From Shewanella psychrotolerans (GTDB taxonomy: Bacteria > Pseudomonadota > Gammaproteobacteria > Enterobacterales > Shewanellaceae): DNA of 64,000 nt. A program made the position numbers and the translations under genes. The notes beneath the pieces were generated by a model. The model did no database searches, was not told the origin of the DNA, and saw nothing but the letters and a program-made list of their open reading frames with translations. The stretch's first letter is position 1; every line of letters starts with the position of its first letter. Where the stretch lies: positions 1,178,001 to 1,242,000 of the forward strand of contig NZ_CP080419.1 of NCBI RefSeq assembly GCF_019457595.1, in the 5' to 3' direction. Below, in pieces: positions 49,338 through 56,927 of the stretch.

Positions 49338-50270
49338 ATGCAGATGGATATCACTATCGCATTTTTCATTTTGGGGGCCTTCGCCACCTTAGTGAAAGCC
49401 AATATGCAGTTTCCTAAAGCGCTGTATCAAAGTCTTACGCTATTTTTATTAATTGCGATCGGCTTAAAAGGTGGCGTGGCGCTCGCTGAATATGGCGCCC
49501 CTAAATTATTACCTCAGTCAGCTTTCGTTATCTTATTGGGGCTTGTGATACCACTTATCGCTTTTCCTATCCTACGTTTCATCGGTCAACTCAATCGTGA
49601 AGACAGCGCCTCCATTGCTGCCCATTATGGCTCGGTGAGTATCGGTACCTATGCCGTTGCTGTTGCATTTTTAGAGTCGCAGAATATCGCCTATGAAGCC
49701 TATTTTCCGCTATTTGTGGTGCTACTCGAAGTTCCCGCTATTGCCATGGGGATTGGCTTAGCCAAGAAAACGGGCGATAAAGTGAAGTGGCGCGTGTTAC
49801 TCCATGAGGTTTTTTGTAACCAAAGTATGGTACTGCTGGTTGGTGCTTTGCTTATAGGCTACTGGGGGGCCGATCAAATTGGCTCAGTAAAACCGCTGTT
49901 TATCGACTTGTTCCGCGGTGTGTTGGCGCTCTTCCTACTAGAGATGGGCATGGTCGCAGCGAGTCGTATCAAAGATCTTAAACAGATGGGCAATTTCATG
50001 TTGGCGTTTGGCGTCGCAATGCCGCTCATCGGTGGTCTGCTTGGTTGTTTGTTAGGAATACAGATGGGGCTGTCGAGTGGCGGCGCGACCTTGCTGGCAG
50101 TGCTCGGAGGAAGTGCGTCGTATATTGCCGTCCCTGCCGCAATGCGAGTGGCTATCCCTAATGCAAATCACAGTTTATCTATTACATACTCCTTAGCAAT
50201 TACATTTCCGTTCAATGTGTTAGTAGGAATACCTACCTATGCACTGTTCACTTATTGGTTAACAAATTAA
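49338..50270 (+). CDS. SbtA-type sodium-dependent bicarbonate permease (DUF897 family)
   Basis: This 310-residue inner-membrane protein has about ten helices. Family signatures are LFLLIAIGLKGGVALAEYG, the repeat-paired AAHYGSVSIGTYAVAVAFLE, LLEMGMVAASRI and ATLLAVLGGSASYIAVPAAMRVAIPNANHSLSITYSLAITFPFN. Cyanobacterial SbtA imports HCO3- with Na+. It starts 1 nt after the small membrane protein and is followed 9 nt later by purE. Bicarbonate as substrate is inferred from family plus neighbours. Confidence 0.88.
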   Translation: MQMDITIAFFILGAFATLVKANMQFPKALYQSLTLFLLIAIGLKGGVALAEYGAPKLLPQSAFVILLGLVIPLIAFPILRFIGQLNREDSASIAAHYGSVSIGTYAVAVAFLESQNIAYEAYFPLFVVLLEVPAIAMGIGLAKKTGDKVKWRVLLHEVFCNQSMVLLVGALLIGYWGADQIGSVKPLFIDLFRGVLALFLLEMGMVAASRIKDLKQMGNFMLAFGVAMPLIGGLLGCLLGIQMGLSSGGATLLAVLGGSASYIAVPAAMRVAIPNANHSLSITYSLAITFPFNVLVGIPTYALFTYWLTN

Positions 50271-50279
50271 GAGGCAAAT

Positions 50280-50762
50280 ATGAATCAAGCTAAAGTCGCT
50301 ATCATTATGGGTTCGCAAAGTGATTGGCTAACCATGAAAAATGCTACCACAGTGTTGGATGCGTTAGAGATTGCCTATAGCGCGCAAGTTGTGTCGGCGC
50401 ATCGCACACCTGAGCGTTTAGTTGAGTTTAGCCATGGTGCAGCAGAGGAGGGCGTTGAGGTGATTATTGCTGGTGCAGGCGGAGCAGCGCACTTACCTGG
50501 TATGACGGCCGCTATGACTCATCTACCTGTGATTGCGGTACCTGTGCAAAGTAAAGCATTAAAGGGCATGGATAGTTTACTTTCTATTGTGCAGATGCCA
50601 AAAGGCGTTGCGGTAGCAACTCAGGCTATTGGTGAGGCTGGAGCGTTTAACGCAGGCTTGATGGCGGCGCAGATTCTAGCGCTTAAAGACATAGACCTGA
50701 CTCAGCGTCTTTGTGATTGGCGAGCGAGTCAAACAGCGAGCGTCCCTGTGGAGGTTGAGTAA
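50280..50762 (+). CDS. purE: N5-carboxyaminoimidazole ribonucleotide mutase PurE
   Basis: This 160-residue class I PurE moves the carboxyl group of N5-CAIR to C4, giving [70 protein letters not shown] and [32 protein letters not shown] match E. coli PurE throughout. It overlaps purK by one base (TAATG). Its substrate is supplied by PurK, whose carbon comes from bicarbonate. Confidence 0.96.
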   Translation: MNQAKVAIIMGSQSDWLTMKNATTVLDALEIAYSAQVVSAHRTPERLVEFSHGAAEEGVEVIIAGAGGAAHLPGMTAAMTHLPVIAVPVQSKALKGMDSLLSIVQMPKGVAVATQAIGEAGAFNAGLMAAQILALKDIDLTQRLCDWRASQTASVPVEVE

Positions 50763-51865
50763 TGCGTATTGGCATTATAGGTTGCGGTCAGTTAGCCAGA
50801 ATGATGGCTCTCGCCGGATTACCGCTAGGACTTAAATTTAGTTTTGTTGCCGATGGCGGCGCAAATACCGACCTTAGCTGTGTCGAAGGCTTAGGGATCA
50901 TTGCACCGTGGCAGCGAGGGCAGAGCATTGAAGCGCTCTATCAAGCCCTTGGTAAACCGGACGTGATCACGGTGGAAAAAGAGCAAGTAGATCTGGAGTT
51001 AGTGCAGCAACTGGAAGCCTATTGTAGCGTTCGCCCCAGTGCTGCCAGCATCGCCCAGTGTAAAAGCCGTATCAAAGAGAAGCAGTTACTGGCCAAGTTA
51101 GATATTCCTTGTGCGCCTTTTACCTATCAAGTTGACCTAGCTCAAAGCGCTGCAACCCTTGGGCTGCCGATGGTGATAAAGTCGCTCGATGAAGGGTATG
51201 ATGGCAAAAATCAGTGGGTAGTCAAAGACCATGATACTCTCAATACCCTCGCGGGTGCCGATAGCCTAGGCGATAACTTTGGTAATTACTTAGTAGAGCA
51301 ATGGATCCCCTTCGACAAAGAGGTGTCACTCATTGGTGCGCGTGGTCATGATGGTGAAATTCGCTTCTATCCGTTGACTGAAAATGTGCATCGCAAAGGC
51401 ATTCTAATTCGCTCAGTGGCACCTGCTAAGGATATAAGTCCAGAGATGGAGATGATTGCTCAGCAACATATGCGCCGCTTGTTAGAAGCTGAAAACTATG
51501 TTGGTGTGCTGGCGATGGAGTTATTTGTTGTCGGTGAGCAATTGCTGGTTAATGAGTTAGCGCCGCGGGTTCACAACAGTGGCCATTGGACGCAAATGGG
51601 CGCTACAACGTGCCAGTTTGAAAATCACATTCGCGCCGTTGCTGGCTTACCTCTTGGATCGACGACGTTAACCAGTAAAACAGGCATGTTGAACCTGCTT
51701 GGGGTGGCAATGCCACCGCTGAAAAGCCTAAGTGCCAGTTCAAGTTTGCATTGGTATAACAAGGAAGCTAAGCCTAACCGCAAATTAGGTCACATCAATT
51801 TTACCGCTGCTGATCATGTTTCGCTCGACCAGCAGATGGATCTGGCAGAAAACCATATTTACTGA
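50762..51865 (+). CDS. purK: N5-carboxyaminoimidazole ribonucleotide synthetase PurK
   Basis: This 367-residue ATP-grasp enzyme joins AIR, ATP and HCO3- to N5-CAIR. The N-terminal pre-ATP domain begins [19 protein letters not shown]. The ATP-grasp core has LPMVIKSLDEGYDGKNQWVV and VLAMELFVVGEQLLVNELAPRVHNSGHWT. The C-terminal domain ends the protein. It is translationally coupled to purE, and the operon closes at the terminator at 52006. Confidence 0.96.
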   Translation: MRIGIIGCGQLARMMALAGLPLGLKFSFVADGGANTDLSCVEGLGIIAPWQRGQSIEALYQALGKPDVITVEKEQVDLELVQQLEAYCSVRPSAASIAQCKSRIKEKQLLAKLDIPCAPFTYQVDLAQSAATLGLPMVIKSLDEGYDGKNQWVVKDHDTLNTLAGADSLGDNFGNYLVEQWIPFDKEVSLIGARGHDGEIRFYPLTENVHRKGILIRSVAPAKDISPEMEMIAQQHMRRLLEAENYVGVLAMELFVVGEQLLVNELAPRVHNSGHWTQMGATTCQFENHIRAVAGLPLGSTTLTSKTGMLNLLGVAMPPLKSLSASSSLHWYNKEAKPNRKLGHINFTAADHVSLDQQMDLAENHIY

Positions 51866-52005
51866 TTGAAATCAATTACCTGTTAATGGCTAGTTAGTCT
51901 GCATGTCGCGATTAGGTAACATGTTACATGCGGGCTAATGATCTTGTAGCAGTATGATCGATTAGTCTGATAGAGCATTCGGTGAAGAAATCTAGATACA
52001 AAAAA

Positions 52006-52042
52006 GCCGCTAAACCCGTCTGGTAGGGGTTTAGCGGCCTTT
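52006..52042 (+). terminator. Strong terminator after purK
   Basis: GCCGCTAAACCC and GGGTTTAGCGGC form a perfect 12-bp stem with an A-tract before and CTTTT after. It also marks the last clearly chromosomal sequence before the integrated element. Confidence 0.9.
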
Positions 52043-52143
52043 TGAAGGTTATTGCTAACCTTGGTTTTGTTGGGGCGGCGTCACCTGAATTAGCTTTTTA
52101 TTTTATTGATATTTAACTTTTTTAGTGGTTATTGAAATAAAAT

Positions 52144-52162
52144 GTGTACCTATTGGTGTACC
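52144..52162 (+). repeat. GTGTACC direct repeats, left end of the element
   Basis: Two GTGTACC copies lie 12 bp apart (52144-52150, 52156-52162). The same heptamer occurs three times upstream of the integrase at 63469-63503. This is the pattern of arm-type integrase or excisionase sites at the two ends of an element. Confidence 0.65.
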
Positions 52163-52189
52163 TAAAGTTTTAGTTGCATCGGAATTGTT

Positions 52190-52582
52190 CTATATACGTG
52201 CGAACATCGCATTAAAATTTTTAGGATGCTGATGGAAGCGCAGATGACCTTTTCGATTCAGTTTAACCTTACCTGTAAATGGGTGAGTGATGTAACCCCA
52301 TTGACCATATCTTGAAAAATACAGCACATAATCGATATCGGCCCCATCCCATTGAGACTGGACGATGACGTTTTCCTCATGGGTATCGAGAGACTTCACC
52401 TGGATTCGATAAAATTGTGTTCCATCAGAGATAACCAAATCAGTCTTACTGCCATGATCGGCCATGGGTAAAAACACTTCCCAGCCATCCATTTGGAACC
52501 ATGAGGCTGCAAGCGTTTCATAAGAGAGGCTTTTGTAGAACTTAGCGGTTTCGGGTTTAGCCTGAGTTTGTTTGATAGGCAT
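52190..52582 (-). CDS. PD-(D/E)XK nuclease-like hypothetical protein
   Basis: This 130-residue protein carries KTDLVISDGTQFYRIQVKS, an Asp...Gln-X-Lys core like that of PD-(D/E)XK nucleases of the group I intron-associated type. WFQMDGWEVFLPMADHGSKTD precedes it, which is the usual layout. The start at 52582 has AGGATC 8 nt upstream; a 27-residue longer reading has no such support. It stands at the left edge of the element next to the hsd operon, on the opposite strand. Function in defence or in element maintenance is only inferred. Confidence 0.72.
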   Translation of the reverse strand: MPIKQTQAKPETAKFYKSLSYETLAASWFQMDGWEVFLPMADHGSKTDLVISDGTQFYRIQVKSLDTHEENVIVQSQWDGADIDYVLYFSRYGQWGYITHPFTGKVKLNRKGHLRFHQHPKNFNAMFARI

Positions 52583-53074
52583 AATTATGATCCTGAATTT
52601 ATGCCATTTGTCTGCTATTGGCTGCATGACTATGGCCGAAAGCTCCGTTACGGATGCTTTCAATCAGGATTCACAACTACTCCTTATGGAATGTAGTTCA
52701 TGGCAAAGCGGCCAAGCTTGGATTTCGGGCTCAGCCCATACTCTCCATAAATGCCAATTCAGTATCACACTGGTGAATCGCGTTCAGATATAACCTAGTT
52801 ATTGCTTAACCCTTTGTCAATTGCTTGTAACTACTCTAACTCAAAATCTATTCAACTCTACTTAGCATGAGTTCCGCGCAAGTATGCGCAAGTCCAAGCT
52901 CATACATTATCGTTTGTTCTTTAGACGGTCGCCTTAAATCCTTTGGGTTAAGATAAGCAATTAATATTTGAATAAAGTCGAGATTATTTCATTAATATCC
53001 GCAATTTAAATCAAAGACATTTCGGAATTGGATGATAAGATGATTTGTAATTTCTTTCGTTTAAGCAACTTATT
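52583..53074. other. Gene-free stretch upstream of hsdM
   Basis: No convincing gene is seen in 492 bp; a short plus-strand frame at 52572-52793 lacks a ribosome site and family features. CGCGCAAGTATGCGCAAG (from 52875) contains a small repeated GCGCAAG. The hsd promoter should lie here. Confidence 0.45.
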
Positions 53075-54778
53075 ATGAATCAACACGAACAACTATACCT
53101 CAAAGAGCTGGAAAGCAAGCTCTGGACAGCCGCAGACAAACTCCGTGCGTCACTCGATGCCTCTCAATACAAACATGCGGTGCTTGGCTTAATATTCGTT
53201 AAATACGTGTCTGACGCCTTCACGCTTCGCCAAGAGGAACTAAAACAAGACTTTGCTAACCCTGATCACGAGTACTTCCTCGATCCTGAAGGTTATACGG
53301 CTGAAGAACTTGAACAAGAAATCGAGATTGAGCTGGAACAGCGCGATTACTACAAAGAGAAAAACGTGTTTTGGTTGCCGACAGAATCTCGTTGGAAGTT
53401 CCTGCAAGACAATGGCCCGATGGTTATTGGCGGTGCCGATTTGGTTATTGATGGTAAGACGAAGAAAATCACGTCTGTTGGTCACCTGATTGATAATGCA
53501 TTGGAGGGGATTGAGCGCGACAACCAGAAGCTAAAAGGTGTACTCAACAAGCACTATGCCGCTCTAAAAATTGATCAGTCAAAACTTAATGAGCTGATTA
53601 ACCTAATCGCGACCATCCCGTTCAATCATAAGTCGCTTAACAGCAAAGATATTCTTGGTCATATTTACGAATACTTCTTAGGCCAATTTGCGCTTGCTGA
53701 AGGTAAGAAAGGCGGTCAGTTCTACACGCCTGCATCAATCGTTTCGCTGATTGTTGAGATGATTGAACCGTTTGAAGGCCGTGTGTATGACCCTGCAATG
53801 GGTAGTGGTGGCTTCTTTGTGCAATCTGAGAAATTTATTGAACGTCGCGCTAACCAAAAAGAGATTGACCCGCTGACGCAAAAACAAAGAATCTCGATTT
53901 ACGGTCAGGAATACAACTATACCACATGGCAACTAGCTGCGATGAACATGGCGATCCGTGGTCTGGATTATGATTTCGGTAAGGAGCCTGCCAGTACCTA
54001 TACCAATGACCAACACCCAGATTTACGTGCTGATTTCATCATGGCGAACCCGCCTTTCAATATGAAAGAGTGGAATACAGGTGTCGATGATAACGATCCG
54101 CGCTGGGTATACGGCACACCTCCTTCAGGTAATGCGAACTTTGCTTGGATGCAGCATATGCTTTATCACCTTGCACCTGATGGTTCTCAAGCGTTGTTAC
54201 TTGCCAATGGTTCGATGAGTTCAACCACCAACAATGAAGGCGAAATTCGTGCGGCCTTAGTCGAGAACGATTTGGTGGAGTGTATGGTCGCGCTTCCCGG
54301 ACAACTGTTTACTAACACGCAGATCCCTGCTTGTATCTGGTTCTTAACCAAAAACAAAAAGGCTCTTACCGATAAGTCAGGACGTAAGCTGCGTGATCGT
54401 AAAGGCGAAGTACTATTTATTGATGCTCGTAACCTTGGATATATGAAAGACCGCGTTCTGCGTGATTTCACTCGTGATGATATCCAGAAAGTCGCTGACC
54501 TGTACCACGCTTGGAAAACAGGCGACGAAGTTAACGGCGTGGCTTATGAAGACCAAGCAGGCTTCTGCAAATCTGCAACCTTGGAAGACATTAAGAAACA
54601 CGACTTTGTACTCACTCCGGGGCGTTATGTTGGCGCTGCTGAAGAGCTAGATGATGGTGTTCCATTCGGTGAGAAGATGGCAACGCTAACCGCTAAGTTG
54701 AGCGAACAGTTTGCTGAGTCAGCAATGCTAGAAGCCGAGATCAAGAAGAACCTAGCGGGGTTGGGTTATGAGCTTTGA
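53075..54778 (+). CDS. hsdM: Type I restriction-modification methyltransferase subunit HsdM
   Basis: This is a 567-residue adenine-N6 methyltransferase. The N-terminal helical domain (ESKLWTAADKLRASLDASQYKHAVLGLIFVKYVSDAF) is typical of HsdM. The SAM motif VYDPAMGSGGFFV is at ~237-249 and the catalytic NPPF at ~325-328. It protects the host site and is part of the M2S1 core with HsdS. It overlaps hsdS by 11 nt, implying coupled translation. Confidence 0.96.
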   Translation: MNQHEQLYLKELESKLWTAADKLRASLDASQYKHAVLGLIFVKYVSDAFTLRQEELKQDFANPDHEYFLDPEGYTAEELEQEIEIELEQRDYYKEKNVFWLPTESRWKFLQDNGPMVIGGADLVIDGKTKKITSVGHLIDNALEGIERDNQKLKGVLNKHYAALKIDQSKLNELINLIATIPFNHKSLNSKDILGHIYEYFLGQFALAEGKKGGQFYTPASIVSLIVEMIEPFEGRVYDPAMGSGGFFVQSEKFIERRANQKEIDPLTQKQRISIYGQEYNYTTWQLAAMNMAIRGLDYDFGKEPASTYTNDQHPDLRADFIMANPPFNMKEWNTGVDDNDPRWVYGTPPSGNANFAWMQHMLYHLAPDGSQALLLANGSMSSTTNNEGEIRAALVENDLVECMVALPGQLFTNTQIPACIWFLTKNKKALTDKSGRKLRDRKGEVLFIDARNLGYMKDRVLRDFTRDDIQKVADLYHAWKTGDEVNGVAYEDQAGFCKSATLEDIKKHDFVLTPGRYVGAAEELDDGVPFGEKMATLTAKLSEQFAESAMLEAEIKKNLAGLGYEL

Positions 54779-55982
54779 AAAACTGGGAGATATTTGCGAT
54801 GTCATTGACTCGTTGCACAAAACCCCAAAGTATTCTGACATCGGTAAGCCAATGGTTCGCTGTACAGACGTCAAGTATGGTGAGCTGAACCTTTCAAATA
54901 CCTTTAAAGTTTCTGATGAGGTCTTTAATGAGTTTTCTAAGCGTTACAATCCCGAAGTTAACGATATCATCATCACTCGTGTTGGTAGTTATGGCATTAC
55001 CGCACAAGTAAAAGATATCAATTTCTGTTTGGGTCAAAATACGTCTGCTATCAAGCCAAAGAACATAAATCCCGATTACTTGTACCTCGTTTTGAACTCT
55101 AAGGTTGTAAAAGATCAAATAGAGTTCTCTGTAGTCGGCTCTACCCAGAAAACGTTGAGCCTAAAGGCGATCAATAATCTCGATATTCCAAGGTTTGGTG
55201 ATGAAATCGAGAACCAGATCGCCATCATTGGGGCGAGTCTTGATGATAAAATCGTTAACAATGCACAAACCAACCAAACCCTAGAACAAATGGCGCAAGC
55301 CATCTTCAAGTCATGGTTTGTCGATTTCGACCCAGTAAAAGCCAAGATGAATGGTGAACAACCGGAGGGCATGGATGCGGCTACTGCCTCGCTATTCCCC
55401 GAAAAGCTAGTTGAGTCTGAGCTAGGGTTGATCCCTGAAGGTTGGGGTGTTGGCGAATTATCAAAGCTGTTTGAACTCCATAGGGGGTTCGACTTACCAA
55501 AATCTAAACGCCAAGACGGGGAATATCCTGTCTATGCTGCGGGCGGTTATCATGGTACCCACAATGAGTTCAAAATGGAGCCTCCGGGTATCATAACTGG
55601 GCGAAGTGGCGTGATCGGTAATGTATATCTCTCTCTTGATAAGTATTGGCCACTAAATACAACGCTTTATGTTCGAGAGTTTAGAGCATGTGGACCATAT
55701 TATGCTTACCACTTACTTCGTTCATTAGATCTAAAGTCCTTAAACTCTGGTTCGGCAGTACCGAGTCTAAATCGTAACTTTGTACACTCAACAAATGTGT
55801 GTCATCCAGACTCTGATGTATTGGCGAAGTTTGAAGAGATTGTTACTCCTCTATTTGAAAAAATGGTCGCTAATAATGAACAAAATAAGTCTCTTTCAGA
55901 GTTACGCGATACTCTTCTTCCTAAATTGCTTTCCGGCGAAATCGAGTTAGGGCAAACCGAGGAAATGGCTGAGGTAAGCTAA
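54768..55982 (+). CDS. hsdS: Type I restriction-modification specificity subunit HsdS
   Basis: This 404-residue protein has two target-recognition domains separated by conserved helices. The first half ends in the helix block NQTLEQMAQAIFKSWFVDFDPV (~167-188); the second ends in NEQNKSLSELRDTLLPKLLSGEIEL near the C-terminus. The two recognition domains (from ~1 and ~215) set the bipartite DNA sequence, which cannot be read from the protein. The last base of its stop is the first base of the next start codon. Confidence 0.95.
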   Translation: MSFEKLGDICDVIDSLHKTPKYSDIGKPMVRCTDVKYGELNLSNTFKVSDEVFNEFSKRYNPEVNDIIITRVGSYGITAQVKDINFCLGQNTSAIKPKNINPDYLYLVLNSKVVKDQIEFSVVGSTQKTLSLKAINNLDIPRFGDEIENQIAIIGASLDDKIVNNAQTNQTLEQMAQAIFKSWFVDFDPVKAKMNGEQPEGMDAATASLFPEKLVESELGLIPEGWGVGELSKLFELHRGFDLPKSKRQDGEYPVYAAGGYHGTHNEFKMEPPGIITGRSGVIGNVYLSLDKYWPLNTTLYVREFRACGPYYAYHLLRSLDLKSLNSGSAVPSLNRNFVHSTNVCHPDSDVLAKFEEIVTPLFEKMVANNEQNKSLSELRDTLLPKLLSGEIELGQTEEMAEVS

Positions 55983-56911
55983 TGACGACCCGAGTAGAAA
56001 TGATTATTGAAACGCTGAAAGCGAACCCCGACAAAAAGTTTACTGCTCGGGATTTAGCAAAAGAGTTTGTGCTTCGTTACCCAGAAGAAATAGCCGAAAA
56101 GCAAACCAATCCTCGTTATGATACCGATGAAAAGTTGATCGCCCAGTTGGCGGCAGAAGTCGGTGGTCAACGAACCCGTGCCGCTCAAAAAGCGTGTGCT
56201 AACGTAGCGACTCGCGATAAGCCACGTCCACGTATTTACTATTGGGACGAGAATCCCGACTTAGTTTCTGTTGATGACAGCCATGAAGAACTGGAAGAGC
56301 CGGAAGTCGACACTCCTCTAGTATCTCAAAGTTTCAGCGAGCACGACCTCTATCCAATGTTAATTGAATATCTTAGCAAGGATCTCGGGCTTTACTGCCA
56401 ACGCATTGATGAGAAAAAATCTAAAAATTCTCATGGAAACGGTGGCAATCACTGGCTTCATCCAGACATTGTTGCTCTTGAACCACTCGACCAAGGCTGG
56501 GATGAAATTGTGAGAAGCTGTGTGCGCAGTGGGAATCACAGCTCGGTTCGACTTTGGTCTTTTGAAGTGAAGAAACATCTTACCAAAGGCAATGTACGAA
56601 AATATTTTTTCCAAGCCGTATCGAATTCGAGTTGGGCCAATTTCGGCTACCTTGTTGCTACAGGTTTAAATAGCGATGTTGAAGGTGAGCTGCAAATGTT
56701 GTCGAGCTTGCACGGGATTGGCGTGCTGATTCTGGATACTGAATCTTTGTTTGATAGCCAAATACTCATTCCAGCTCAAGAGAGAGTCAACGTGGATTGG
56801 CAATCTGCAAACCGAATCGTCTCTGAAAATAGGGATTTCCACCATTACATTGAGCAGGTTGGCATTTATAACCAAACCGGACGGTTGATTAAGAGCGCAT
56901 GGAATAAATAA
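55982..56911 (+). CDS. HrgA-like protein inside the hsd operon (wHTH plus nuclease-like domain)
   Basis: This is a 309-residue protein. The N-terminus (VEMIIETLKANPDKKFTARDLAKEFVLRYP) is a winged-helix-like segment with a GGQRTRAAQKAC stretch after it. The C-terminal half has HPDIVALE (~160) and RLWSFEVKKHLTKGNVRKYFFQAVSNSSWANFGYLVA (~190-225), an Asp...Glu-X-Lys arrangement as in PD-(D/E)XK folds. It resembles the HrgA/COG2958 family associated with restriction loci. It is tightly coupled to hsdS (1-nt overlap) and precedes hsdR by 16 nt, so it is a regular part of this operon. Its role is unknown. Confidence 0.8.
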   Translation: MTTRVEMIIETLKANPDKKFTARDLAKEFVLRYPEEIAEKQTNPRYDTDEKLIAQLAAEVGGQRTRAAQKACANVATRDKPRPRIYYWDENPDLVSVDDSHEELEEPEVDTPLVSQSFSEHDLYPMLIEYLSKDLGLYCQRIDEKKSKNSHGNGGNHWLHPDIVALEPLDQGWDEIVRSCVRSGNHSSVRLWSFEVKKHLTKGNVRKYFFQAVSNSSWANFGYLVATGLNSDVEGELQMLSSLHGIGVLILDTESLFDSQILIPAQERVNVDWQSANRIVSENRDFHHYIEQVGIYNQTGRLIKSAWNK

Positions 56912-56927
56912 TAAGGATAAAGGCTTA

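Noticed and set aside
52572-52793. Plus-strand 73-codon frame at the left edge of the element
   Set aside because: It overlaps the start of the reverse-strand nuclease-like gene and has no ribosome site or recognisable feature.
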